Assembly: GCA_019661855.1 (NCBI GenBank) | Contig: JAIFWM010000002.1 | Coordinates: 1-27,592 of the forward strand | Origin: Candidatus Parcubacteria bacterium | GTDB taxonomy: Bacteria > Patescibacteriota > Minisyncoccia > Phycocordibacterales > SBAW01 | Reading direction: 5' to 3' | DNA length: 27,592 nt | In this document: piece after piece, positions 21,623 to 27,592 of the stretch | Numbering within the stretch: position 1 is the first letter of the stretch | Layout: the number at the start of each line of letters is the position of its first letter | Made by a program: the position numbers and the translations under genes | Notes under the pieces: generated by a model | What the model saw: the letters and a program-made list of their open reading frames with translations, nothing else | The model's database searches: none | What the model was told of the DNA's origin: nothing

Positions 21623-21628
21623 ATAAAA

Positions 21629-21638
21629 AGTATATACT
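21629..21638. promoter_or_regulatory. Palindromic divergent -10 (AGTATATACT)
   Basis: The 10-bp palindrome contains TATACT on both strands: plus 21633-21638, 7 nt before ATG 21646, and minus 21629-21634, 6 nt before ATG 21622. The two start codons are 23 nt apart and neither has an SD. The two promoters would compete for one melting site. Confidence 0.6.
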
Positions 21639-21645
21639 ATTCAAC

Positions 21646-22269
21646 ATGAGTCCAGAACACCTTTCCACTCTGATTACTTCATATGGATACTGGATCCTGA
21701 TCCCTTTGACCTTTCTTGAAGGCCCCATAATCGCCTTTGTTGCAGGAACTTTGGCGAGTGTTGGGTACTTTAATATCTGGCTATTGGCCACACTCTTTTT
21801 TGTCCGCGATGTGGGGCTTGATGCCGTGTACTATGCGCTTGGATACTGGGGACGGGATAAAAAGTTTACCCACAAGATGATGGCAAAACTTGGCGTAACT
21901 GGCGACCATCTAGACGAAGTGCGTGAGATTTGGGAGAAGCACGCTGGCAAAACCATGTTCATGGGCAAACTTTCCTATGGGATAGCGAGCGCATTTATTG
22001 TGGTTGCGGGAGTTATCAAAATGCCTTTGCGTAAATTTTTTACCTGGGCCGTAATTGTTGCCGTGGTGCAATACGGTGGTCTTCTCGTGCTTGGGTACTT
22101 TTTTGGTAATGCATTTGGTTCGAAACTCTCGGGCTTACTCGAAAATTTACAATATGCTATTTTAGGCCTGTCTGTGTTTATTTTCCTCTATTACGGCTTT
22201 AGTTGGTACATGAGAGGTTCCTTCTTTAAGACTGAGAGAAGGGAAGAGCAAATGCACGAAATGAAATGA
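21646..22269 (+). CDS. DedA-family (VTT domain) membrane protein
   Basis: 207 aa. It shows the DedA plan: an N-terminal hydrophobic region with PLTFLEGPIIAFVAGTLASVG, the FFVRDVGLDAVYYALGYWGR block, a cytoplasmic K-rich loop and the GKLSYGIASAFIVVAGVIKM segment. Two further helices follow, ending YYGFSWYMRG. DedA proteins handle undecaprenyl-phosphate or phospholipid transport across the membrane and membrane-potential homeostasis. The stop overlaps the start of the GT4 gene by 4 nt (ATGA), which links it to glycolipid or glycan assembly. Confidence 0.88.
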   Translation: MSPEHLSTLITSYGYWILIPLTFLEGPIIAFVAGTLASVGYFNIWLLATLFFVRDVGLDAVYYALGYWGRDKKFTHKMMAKLGVTGDHLDEVREIWEKHAGKTMFMGKLSYGIASAFIVVAGVIKMPLRKFFTWAVIVAVVQYGGLLVLGYFFGNAFGSKLSGLLENLQYAILGLSVFIFLYYGFSWYMRGSFFKTERREEQMHEMK

Positions 22270-23276
22270 AAAAAATAGTGATTGTAACGGATGCCTGGCA
22301 CCCGCAGGTTAATGGAGTAGTGCGAGTGCTGGAGGCGCAGATACCACACATTAAAGCGTTAGGGTATGAAGTGGAGCTTATTGAATCGTCGCAGTTTAAA
22401 ACTGTTCCCTTGCCGCTCTATCCAGAGATTCGGATGGCTGTCTTTCCTAAAAAAAGAGTTGAGGCGCTTCTTCGGGGAGCGGATGCGGTGCATATCGTGA
22501 CCGAAGGCTCGTTAGGATTGGCGGCGCGCAAATACTGCATGCGCAACCACGTTCCGTTTACTACTTGGTATCACACGCACTATCATCTCTATATTAGTGC
22601 GCGCATCCCAGGAGTCTTGAAATTAGTAGAGTTTTTGTTGAAGAAATTTCATACGCCCGCAGTTCGCACGATGGTCTCAACCAATACCTTACGAGAAAGT
22701 TTAGAGAAAATGGGTTTTACACATTTAAGCGTAGTGCCGCTTGGAGTTGATACAGAACATTTTGTACGGAACTCTATACTCCCGCCTTTACCCAAACCCG
22801 TGTTTGTGTACTTTGGCAGACTTGCATCGGAAAAAAGCCCCGAAGATTTTTTGAGGCTTGATCTGTCTGGCACAAAGTTAGTAATAGGAGATGGACCGCT
22901 GCGCGCGGCATTGGAGAAAAAATATAAAACAGCACTGTTTGCGGGGTATAAAAAAGGGCAAGAGTTGGTAGATTGGCTTTCGCTCGCCCAAGTGTTTGTG
23001 TTTCCGTCGCGCACAGAGACCTTTGGTTTGGTAACGCTCGAGGCGTTAAGCTGCGGTATCCCCGTTGCTGCCTACGACGTGATGGGTCCGCGGGACATCA
23101 TAACAAATGGCAAAGACGGGTACTTAAGCGACAATTTGGCAGATGCAGCACAAAAGTGTTTAACACTTTCGCCAGTTGAATGTCGCAATAAAGCACTGCA
23201 ATACTCATGGTCTAAAAGTGCAGACGAATTTATAAAAAATCTTCATTGGATACAAAAAGCAGAACCCGCCGGCTGA
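22266..23276 (+). CDS. GT4 glycosyltransferase (GT-B fold)
   Basis: 336 aa. The N-domain starts KKIVIVTDAWHPQVNGVVR with the family glycine loop, and FTTWYHTHYHLY follows. The C-domain has FVYFGRLASEKSPEDF and GDGPLR. The EX7E motif is in SRTETFGLVTLEALSCG (Glu251, Glu259), and VMGPRDI follows. The closest pattern I know is the bacterial alpha-mannosyl- or glucosyl-diacylglycerol transferases of the PimB/MgtA type; a polyprenol acceptor is also possible. No signal peptide is present, so the site is the cytoplasmic face of the membrane. It is translationally coupled to the DedA gene. Confidence 0.88.
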   Translation: MKKIVIVTDAWHPQVNGVVRVLEAQIPHIKALGYEVELIESSQFKTVPLPLYPEIRMAVFPKKRVEALLRGADAVHIVTEGSLGLAARKYCMRNHVPFTTWYHTHYHLYISARIPGVLKLVEFLLKKFHTPAVRTMVSTNTLRESLEKMGFTHLSVVPLGVDTEHFVRNSILPPLPKPVFVYFGRLASEKSPEDFLRLDLSGTKLVIGDGPLRAALEKKYKTALFAGYKKGQELVDWLSLAQVFVFPSRTETFGLVTLEALSCGIPVAAYDVMGPRDIITNGKDGYLSDNLADAAQKCLTLSPVECRNKALQYSWSKSADEFIKNLHWIQKAEPAG

Positions 23277-23294
23277 TCTTGCGATCAGCGGCGG
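23266..23294 (+). terminator. Hairpin overlapping the GT4 stop codon
   Basis: CCGCC-g-GCTGATC (23266-23278) pairs with GATCAGC-GGCGG (23283-23294) with one bulge and a TTGC loop. The T-run is delayed (ATTTTT about 23308-23313), so termination is probable but not certain. Confidence 0.45.
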
Positions 23295-23316
23295 GGTAGA
23301 AAGCTCTATTTTTGGC

Positions 23317-23481
23317 CTATCCTCTGGGTCTCTTTGGAGTGATCACAGCCAAATAGATCCCTAAAAGGGCGGACAAGATTATTAAACCAACAATCAACAC
23401 ATTTTTTGAGTAATCGGAAAAAATAAACACTATAACCAGAGCCGTTATTCCAAGAAGAAGGGAAAAGACGTACGCGCCCAT
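23317..23481 (-). CDS. Two-helix membrane miniprotein (54 aa)
   Basis: The open frame extends upstream into the GT2 gene. However, the ATG at 23481 has a good SD on the minus strand, GGAGG with a 5-nt spacer (23487-23491), so the short form is preferred. The 54-aa product is almost only two membrane helices (YVFSLLLGITALVIVFIF and VLIVGLIILSALLGIYLAVI) joined by SDYSKN, with a basic tail ending TPKRPRG. Longer alternatives start at 23562 or 23637. It lies 62 nt after the GT2 stop and may be co-transcribed with it. It could be a partner or anchor for the glycosyltransferase. The function is unknown. Confidence 0.6.
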   Translation of the reverse strand: MGAYVFSLLLGITALVIVFIFSDYSKNVLIVGLIILSALLGIYLAVITPKRPRG

Positions 23482-23486
23482 GGGTG

Positions 23487-23491
23487 CCTCC
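23487..23491 (-). promoter_or_regulatory. SD that decides the miniprotein start
   Basis: GGAGG on the minus strand sits 5 nt before the ATG at 23481. It is one of only two clear SD sites noted in the window; the other precedes 1967. Confidence 0.65.
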
Positions 23492-23543
23492 GTATCAGGG
23501 TTGCTTTCCGGCACTACGATAGCACTTTTTTTATAAAAGTCAA

Positions 23544-24278
23544 TTAACGCACGACGTCCCATTCTTTGTAGGGAGATTTGTTGTACAAGCTCACATGGAT
23601 GCCGTTTTTGATCCAAATGCCATAGAGTTTGAGCCATCCAACTTTATGTGGTCGACGAAAGGTGTGGTAGATAGGGAGTTTGGCGTAGTAGCGAGTGAGT
23701 CCAATTTTGCGCAGGCGGCGAAACATATCGTTGTCTTCGCCCGCAGCTAAGTGCTCACCGTATCCATTAACTTTTTTAAAGGCATCGGCGGTAATCATCT
23801 GGAATTCTCCCGATGCATTGCCCTGGCCAAACCAATTATTTTGAACTTTATAAACAAAGTTGATTGGTTCGCCAAAAAAGGAATCCATAGACTTTGCAAA
23901 CTCTGGAGTGACGCGCATAGGAACCGTGAGGGCAACTAAATCTTTAGTTTTTTCAAAATAAGCAATCAACTCTTCGAAAAACTTTTGAGGTTCAAAGATA
24001 GATACATCTGCATCAATAAAAACATAATATTTACCATCGGCCAGCGAGGCTCCTAAATTTTTAGCCTCACCAAATGTTTGGCGTCGCCCTTTTTGCACCC
24101 GGTCCCACACCACCACTTTGTCGGTGTACTTTTTAACAATCTCGAGCGTTTTATCTACTGAACCACCATCGGTCACTATTATTTCGTGCGGAATCTTAAG
24201 ATCTTGGAATTGTTTGAGCGTATGTTCGATATATTGCTCTTCTTGGTAGGTAGGAATGATGATGGAGATTTTAGGCAT
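23544..24278 (-). CDS. GT2 glycosyltransferase
   Basis: 244 aa from the ATG at 24278 (MPKISIIIPTYQEE). The longer frame to 24338 would place 20 unrelated residues before the fold. GT-A features are IIVTDGGSVDKT (34-45), GEAKNLGASLADG, the DxD motif FIDADVSIF (Asp89, Asp91) and AAGEDNDMFRRLRKIG near the acceptor site. There is no C-terminal membrane helix, although WLKLYGIWIKNG may be amphipathic. It probably adds a sugar to a lipid carrier or surface glycan. It is divergent from a PAP2 gene and shares a palindromic -10 with it; its -10 lies 8 nt before the ATG. Confidence 0.87.
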   Translation of the reverse strand: MPKISIIIPTYQEEQYIEHTLKQFQDLKIPHEIIVTDGGSVDKTLEIVKKYTDKVVVWDRVQKGRRQTFGEAKNLGASLADGKYYVFIDADVSIFEPQKFFEELIAYFEKTKDLVALTVPMRVTPEFAKSMDSFFGEPINFVYKVQNNWFGQGNASGEFQMITADAFKKVNGYGEHLAAGEDNDMFRRLRKIGLTRYYAKLPIYHTFRRPHKVGWLKLYGIWIKNGIHVSLYNKSPYKEWDVVR

Positions 24279-24286
24279 GTAAATAT

Positions 24287-24294
24287 AGTATACT
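24287..24294. promoter_or_regulatory. Palindromic divergent -10 (AGTATACT)
   Basis: TATACT reads on the plus strand (24289-24294, 12 nt before ATG 24307) and on the minus strand (24287-24292, 8 nt before ATG 24278). This is the same design as 21629-21638. Neither gene has an SD. Confidence 0.55.
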
Positions 24295-24306
24295 GCACCA
24301 CAAGCT

Positions 24307-24771
24307 ATGTGGGACGCCCTCGTCATATTTGGAGCCAAATATCTGATAGCAGTGCCGGTTTTGGTATTGCTCTATGTGCTCTATAAATCACGCCATAAGC
24401 GCTACTTGCTTATGGTAACGGCCCTTTCGCTGCCGGTCGTGTACGCGCTGGCACGCCTTGTGGGGCTCTTCTACTCGCACGAGCAGCCGTTTGCCCTTAT
24501 GGGGTTTGAGCCCCTGGTGCCGCATGACATAGACAACTCGTTTCCTTCGGACCATGTCGCGGTGGCTGGGGCACTTAGCATGGTTACGTATTTACAACAC
24601 CGCGGACTTGGAGTCTTTTTGTGGATAGTAACAGCGCTCATTGGAATTTCACGAATGCTCGCAGGCTTGCACTGGACTTTAGACATAGTGGTGTCGGCAG
24701 TTATTGCGATCATTGGCGTTTTCTTATCTGAACTAGTCGTTAGGTTTATTTCACCTCGCATTCAGCGGTAA
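24307..24771 (+). CDS. PAP2-family phosphatase (undecaprenyl-diphosphatase-like)
   Basis: 154 aa with about five membrane helices. PAP2 motifs are in order: a reduced motif 1 around RLVGLF..EQPF (about 50-62), DNSFPSDHVA (76-85, motif 2) and SRMLAGLHWTLDIVVSA (115-131, motif 3 with Arg116, His122 and Asp126). The SFPSDH block and size fit BcrC/PgpB-like enzymes that recycle undecaprenyl pyrophosphate or dephosphorylate lipids. This would serve the neighbouring GT2 and GT4 enzymes, which use lipid carriers. The start ATG has no SD and lies 12 nt past a -10. Confidence 0.85.
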   Translation: MWDALVIFGAKYLIAVPVLVLLYVLYKSRHKRYLLMVTALSLPVVYALARLVGLFYSHEQPFALMGFEPLVPHDIDNSFPSDHVAVAGALSMVTYLQHRGLGVFLWIVTALIGISRMLAGLHWTLDIVVSAVIAIIGVFLSELVVRFISPRIQR

Positions 24772-24816
24772 GATTCATACTTGGCAGTGGTCGAAACATT
24801 ACTCGTTTGGCCAAAC

Positions 24817-24822
24817 TAATAT
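24817..24822 (+). promoter_or_regulatory. Possible -10 (TAATAT) before the sortase substrate
   Basis: TAATAT ends 9 nt before the ATG at 24832, so any leader would be only a few nucleotides. No -35 or SD is clear. Confidence 0.35.
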
Positions 24823-24831
24823 CTTGTCGTT

Positions 24832-25197
24832 ATGAAAGCAGCAAAAATTGCAAGCGGGCTCGCGATTGCGTCATTGCTTTTAACAAGCTCTGTCGCGCTC
24901 GCACAAACCCAGACGACACCTGGTGGAAGTGGTGTTAACAACACTACCGGTACTGGTAGTAACATGAATACCGGCACCACTAATGACACTAGTACAAACG
25001 GTACTAGTAACACCAGCACCTCTAACACCTCTGGAGCAACGAGCAACACTACAGGCTCGTCTTCAGTTCCTGGTGCACCAAACACCGGCACTGGTGGAGA
25101 TGGGGCTACCACAGCATTACTCGTTGGCGTAGCAGCGTTGATTGCGCTCGGGGGCATTGCATACCTCGCACGCAACACGATGACGTCTGAGCAATAA
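24832..25197 (+). CDS. Secreted Thr/Asn/Ser-rich protein with APNTG-type sorting signal
   Basis: 121 aa. The signal peptide is 1-24 (SSVALA, then QTQTT). Residues 25-80 are a low-complexity Thr/Asn/Ser/Gly stalk, probably extended and possibly glycosylated. The C-terminus has a sorting-signal layout: VPGAPNTGTGG (an LPxTG-like APNTG), a hydrophobic helix (TTALLVGVAALIALGGIAYL) and a short tail ARNTMTSEQ. A sortase gene follows 57 nt downstream, past a terminator, so this is the likely substrate. The protein may be a wall-linked spacer or coat component. The Leu-to-Ala change in the motif suggests a sortase of non-canonical specificity. Confidence 0.82.
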   Translation: MKAAKIASGLAIASLLLTSSVALAQTQTTPGGSGVNNTTGTGSNMNTGTTNDTSTNGTSNTSTSNTSGATSNTTGSSSVPGAPNTGTGGDGATTALLVGVAALIALGGIAYLARNTMTSEQ

Positions 25198-25207
25198 TTA
25201 TAGTGGC

Positions 25208-25240
25208 AAAAAATCCCCCTAAAACCGAGGGGGATTTTTT
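25208..25240. terminator. Bidirectional terminator between sortase substrate and sortase
   Basis: AAAAAATCCCCCT (25208-25220) pairs fully with AGGGGGATTTTTT (25228-25240) around a 7-nt loop. It is symmetric, so it can act on both strands. The sortase gene starts 15 nt later and would depend on read-through or its own promoter (TATTAC just before the ATG). Confidence 0.85.
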
Positions 25241-25254
25241 GGCCGCCTATTACT

Positions 25255-25848
25255 ATGAGAAATCTCAAACTTTTTATAGCAGCCGCTTTGACTGCCAGTG
25301 CTGGTGCGTTCGCGGTTACGACGCTGGTACACGCGCTCTGGATAGCACCCGAGGATATCCCGCTACCTCAAAAGTTAGCTCCGGAGTCCCGCGCGCCGCT
25401 TAAGGAGGGTGCTCCTATACGTTTAAAGATCCCTGCAGTTGGTATTGATGCAAACGTAGAGGATGTTGGGATAAGCGCGCGCGGGGCTATGAGCGTGCCG
25501 CATTTGTATCAAGATGTTGGTTGGTATCGCTATGGTCCTGCGCCCGGGGAAGAGGGGAGCGCAGTTATTGACGGACATGTAGACAATGGATTCGGTCTTG
25601 CGGGCGTGTTTAAGCATTTAAACGAAATAAAAGCTGGCGATGAAATTGTAGTCACTACCACCGCGGGAGATGTCCACTTTGTTGTCGACGAGGTCGCCAC
25701 ATACGACTATCATCAAGTTCCTACAAGTCGTATTTTTACCGAAAAGGGAGATCCGCGTCTTGTGCTTATTACTTGTGAAGGTGAGTGGGTAGAGGGAGAA
25801 AAAACATACGACCACCGGCTTGTTATCTACGCGAGTTTACAAGCTTAA
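25255..25848 (+). CDS. Sortase (class E/F-like transpeptidase)
   Basis: 197 aa. An N-terminal anchor (4-25) leads to the sortase beta-barrel: IRLKIPAVGIDANVEDVG, MSVPHLYQDVGWYRYGPAPG in two blocks, and SAVIDGHVDNG with catalytic His108. The nucleophile Cys174 is in LVLITCEGEW and the Arg is probably Arg188 in YDHRLVIYA. The layout fits the short class E/F group found in actinobacteria and CPR. It would cut the APNTG signal of the preceding gene and join the protein to a wall or other amine. The start has no SD and follows a terminator by 15 nt. Its stop overlaps the stop of the convergent kinase by 3 nt. Confidence 0.9.
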   Translation: MRNLKLFIAAALTASAGAFAVTTLVHALWIAPEDIPLPQKLAPESRAPLKEGAPIRLKIPAVGIDANVEDVGISARGAMSVPHLYQDVGWYRYGPAPGEEGSAVIDGHVDNGFGLAGVFKHLNEIKAGDEIVVTTTAGDVHFVVDEVATYDYHQVPTSRIFTEKGDPRLVLITCEGEWVEGEKTYDHRLVIYASLQA

Positions 25849-27592
25849 ACGTGTATTTTATTTAAAACTGCCTGGATTTCGGCGATGCCTACTGGTTTAG
25901 TTAAATGGTAGGCAAAGCCTGCTTCGTGTGCTTTGCGCTTGTCTTCGCTCTGGCCATACCCAGTAAGCGCAATAAGTACAGAAGAGAGTTCTTTTTTCTT
26001 CAATTCCTCGGCCACTTTGTAGCCATCCATATCAGGAAGACCGATGTCGAGAATAATAATGTCAGGGTGGTTGCTACTTGCTTCAAGTGCTTGAAGACCA
26101 CTGTAGGCCGTCTCAACGCTGTATCCGTGTGCTTTAAGAAGGGAGGAGAGTGTTTGTGCTGCAGGCTCATTGTCGTCCACAAGTAAAATCGATTGCGGAC
26201 GTGCTTTATAACTAGGAGTGGGTGTGGGAACCACAAGTGGTATCGGAAGTTGAGCGGCGCGTGGAAGAGGAAGGGTGACAATAAATGTGCTCCCTTTCCC
26301 TAATCCTTCGCTTTGTGCACGCACATAGCCGCCGTGGAGTTCTACCAAGCGTTTCGTAAGTGAAAGACCAATACCAAGACCGGTGCCTATTCTTGCGTCG
26401 GTAGGAACTTGGACAAATGGTTCAAATATTTTACGGAGCATCTCTGGGCCGATGCCAATGCCGTTGTCTTTGACAACTACTTCTAATTTTTCGTTTTTAA
26501 CCTGAGCAGACAGTGAGATAGTTCCGCCAGGGTTAGTATATTTACCTGCGTTATAAAGTAGGTTGACGAATATTTGCTGCAAGCGCAACGGGTCAGCTTC
26601 CATCCAAATTTGGTCTTTTGGAAGCGATAGATTGAGCGTGTGATTGCGCTCTTTGTAGAGTGAACTAACCGTTTGAGTTGCTTGCAGGAGTGTGGCGTTA
26701 AGATTTATAGGAGATTTATTGAGTTTAAACTTTTTGCGGGTGATGCGGCTGATGTCGAGGAGGTCGTCTAAGAGATGAGTGACCATCTGCACATGCGTGC
26801 GAATATTTTTAATGTGAGGTTCGTTTTCAGGAAGAATACGCCCTTTGGCTATGTTTGTATCAATGAGATCGAGGGAAGAAATAATTGGCGAGAGTGGATT
26901 GCGCAACTCATGAGCAAGGGTTGCAAGGAAGTCTGTTTTTGCCTGATCCTCTCGACGTATACGTGAGAGAGCATCTTCCAGTTCGTCCACATGCCGCTCT
27001 AAGGTCAGAGTGGTGTCCTTACGCTCTTCCGATGCGGCGGTCAATGTTAAAAACACCATAGTGAGAAAGAGCATAAACAGTTCGACCGAAAGCAAGCGAC
27101 TGCCTATGGAGGTTGCTGAGGTGCTTGCAGGATGGATACCAAGCGGTGTGCCAATAAGAGCAATAAGAGCTAATACAACCAAAGTCAGTGTCATAAACCG
27201 TGGACCCACACGTAATGCGATCCAAAAGAAGGGAATGAGCAAAAGGAAAATAAGTGAGATACCAACAACACTTGAGTAAGGAGTCCAAAAAAGTACCCAA
27301 CCCATAAAACACACGACCCCCATAGTGATGCCTGCCTCTATCCATGCGTTTTGGTTGCGGTAACTGACGCGCGGGTAGGCAAACCATCGCATAAAAAATG
27401 GACCAAATACCATAAGGCCAAAGAGTTCGCCTATCCACCAGTTAATCCAGCTGATAGAAGGGAGTCCTGTATTAACAAGAAAATAAGAAAGATAAGACAC
27501 CGTGTAGCCAATGGACGGCACTATGGCTGCGATAAAAAAGACGACTCCCACGAACACAAAAAGATCTTTGATTCTCCCAAGGAGCGGTTGAA
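25845..27592 (-). CDS. Hybrid histidine kinase with MASE1 sensor, 5' end outside the window
   Basis: The frame stays open to the right edge. A GTG at 27557 is possible, but the 11 codons before it (reading QPLLGRIKDLF) continue the family pattern, so the true start lies outside. Numbered from that GTG, about 1-175 is a multi-helix MASE1-like membrane sensor. It is followed by a coiled linker (EERKDTTLTLERHVDELEDA) and HisKA with FLATLAHELRNPLSP (His216). HATPase has NLLYNAGKYTNPGG, DNGIGIG and GTGLGIGLSL. A Pro-rich linker leads to a C-terminal receiver domain (about 456-570): LVDDNE, Asp504 in IILDIGLPDMDGY, and LTKPVG. The product can phosphorylate its own receiver; no output domain is attached. 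Confidence 0.88.
   Translation of the reverse strand, partial: QPLLGRIKDLFVFVGVVFFIAAIVPSIGYTVSYLSYFLVNTGLPSISWINWWIGELFGLMVFGPFFMRWFAYPRVSYRNQNAWIEAGITMGVVCFMGWVLFWTPYSSVVGISLIFLLLIPFFWIALRVGPRFMTLTLVVLALIALIGTPLGIHPASTSATSIGSRLLSVELFMLFLTMVFLTLTAASEERKDTTLTLERHVDELEDALSRIRREDQAKTDFLATLAHELRNPLSPIISSLDLIDTNIAKGRILPENEPHIKNIRTHVQMVTHLLDDLLDISRITRKKFKLNKSPINLNATLLQATQTVSSLYKERNHTLNLSLPKDQIWMEADPLRLQQIFVNLLYNAGKYTNPGGTISLSAQVKNEKLEVVVKDNGIGIGPEMLRKIFEPFVQVPTDARIGTGLGIGLSLTKRLVELHGGYVRAQSEGLGKGSTFIVTLPLPRAAQLPIPLVVPTPTPSYKARPQSILLVDDNEPAAQTLSSLLKAHGYSVETAYSGLQALEASSNHPDIIILDIGLPDMDGYKVAEELKKKELSSVLIALTGYGQSEDKRKAHEAGFAYHLTKPVGIAEIQAVLNKIHV

Overview
The window looks like a piece of a Candidate Phyla Radiation (Patescibacteria, probably Parcubacteria-like) chromosome. 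This is inferred from gene content: several secreted TasA-like proteins with a SipW-type peptidase, a peptidoglycan-binding repeat protein of the type seen in these genomes, a small sortase/substrate pair, compact operons with 1-4 nt overlaps, and many promoters placed so close to start codons that transcripts would be leaderless. The standard genetic code applies: TGA is used as a stop several times.

Region 1 (1-2660): the start of a divergent secreted protein, a 459-aa secreted protein and a small cytosolic hypothetical protein with a clear promoter, SD and terminator. A hairpin-rich intergenic region follows.

Region 2 (2663-9844), a putative surface-fibre locus: four paralogous TasA/camelysin-like proteins share an N-terminal core but carry different C-terminal modules (beta-helix, one CnaB/SpaA-like domain, two such domains, Pro-rich tail). 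They are followed, 2 nt downstream, by a SipW-type signal peptidase fused to a substrate-like segment, a lamin-tail domain and a Thr/Pro-rich tail. A duplicated, apparently covarying RNA hairpin lies after two of the genes.

Region 3 (9845-14488): a 611-bp gene-free stretch rich in RNA structure (terminator, long inverted repeat, promoter plus terminator, possible three-way junction), then three secreted repeat proteins. The 906-aa one carries Ca-binding loops, a DUF11-like domain and a peptidoglycan-binding domain.

Region 4 (14485-18722, minus strand): a mannose operon. A type-II mannose-6-phosphate-isomerase-like cupin is followed by a membrane-anchored GH130, a tandem two-domain GH130 and a phosphomannomutase-like HAD enzyme. 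Together they could convert beta-mannosides and phosphate to Man-1-P, Man-6-P and Fru-6-P, or run in reverse to make a mannan. A cytidylyltransferase-fold enzyme is divergent to it.

Region 5 (19415-24771): an OmpR-type regulator with a soluble histidine kinase, two PAP2 phosphatases, a DedA protein, GT4 and GT2 glycosyltransferases and a two-helix miniprotein, all suggesting envelope lipid and glycan work. Two divergent pairs are driven from palindromic -10 elements.

Region 6 (24832-27592): a secreted Ser/Thr/Asn-rich protein with an APNTG-type sorting signal, its adjacent class E/F-like sortase, and a MASE1 hybrid histidine kinase that runs off the right edge.
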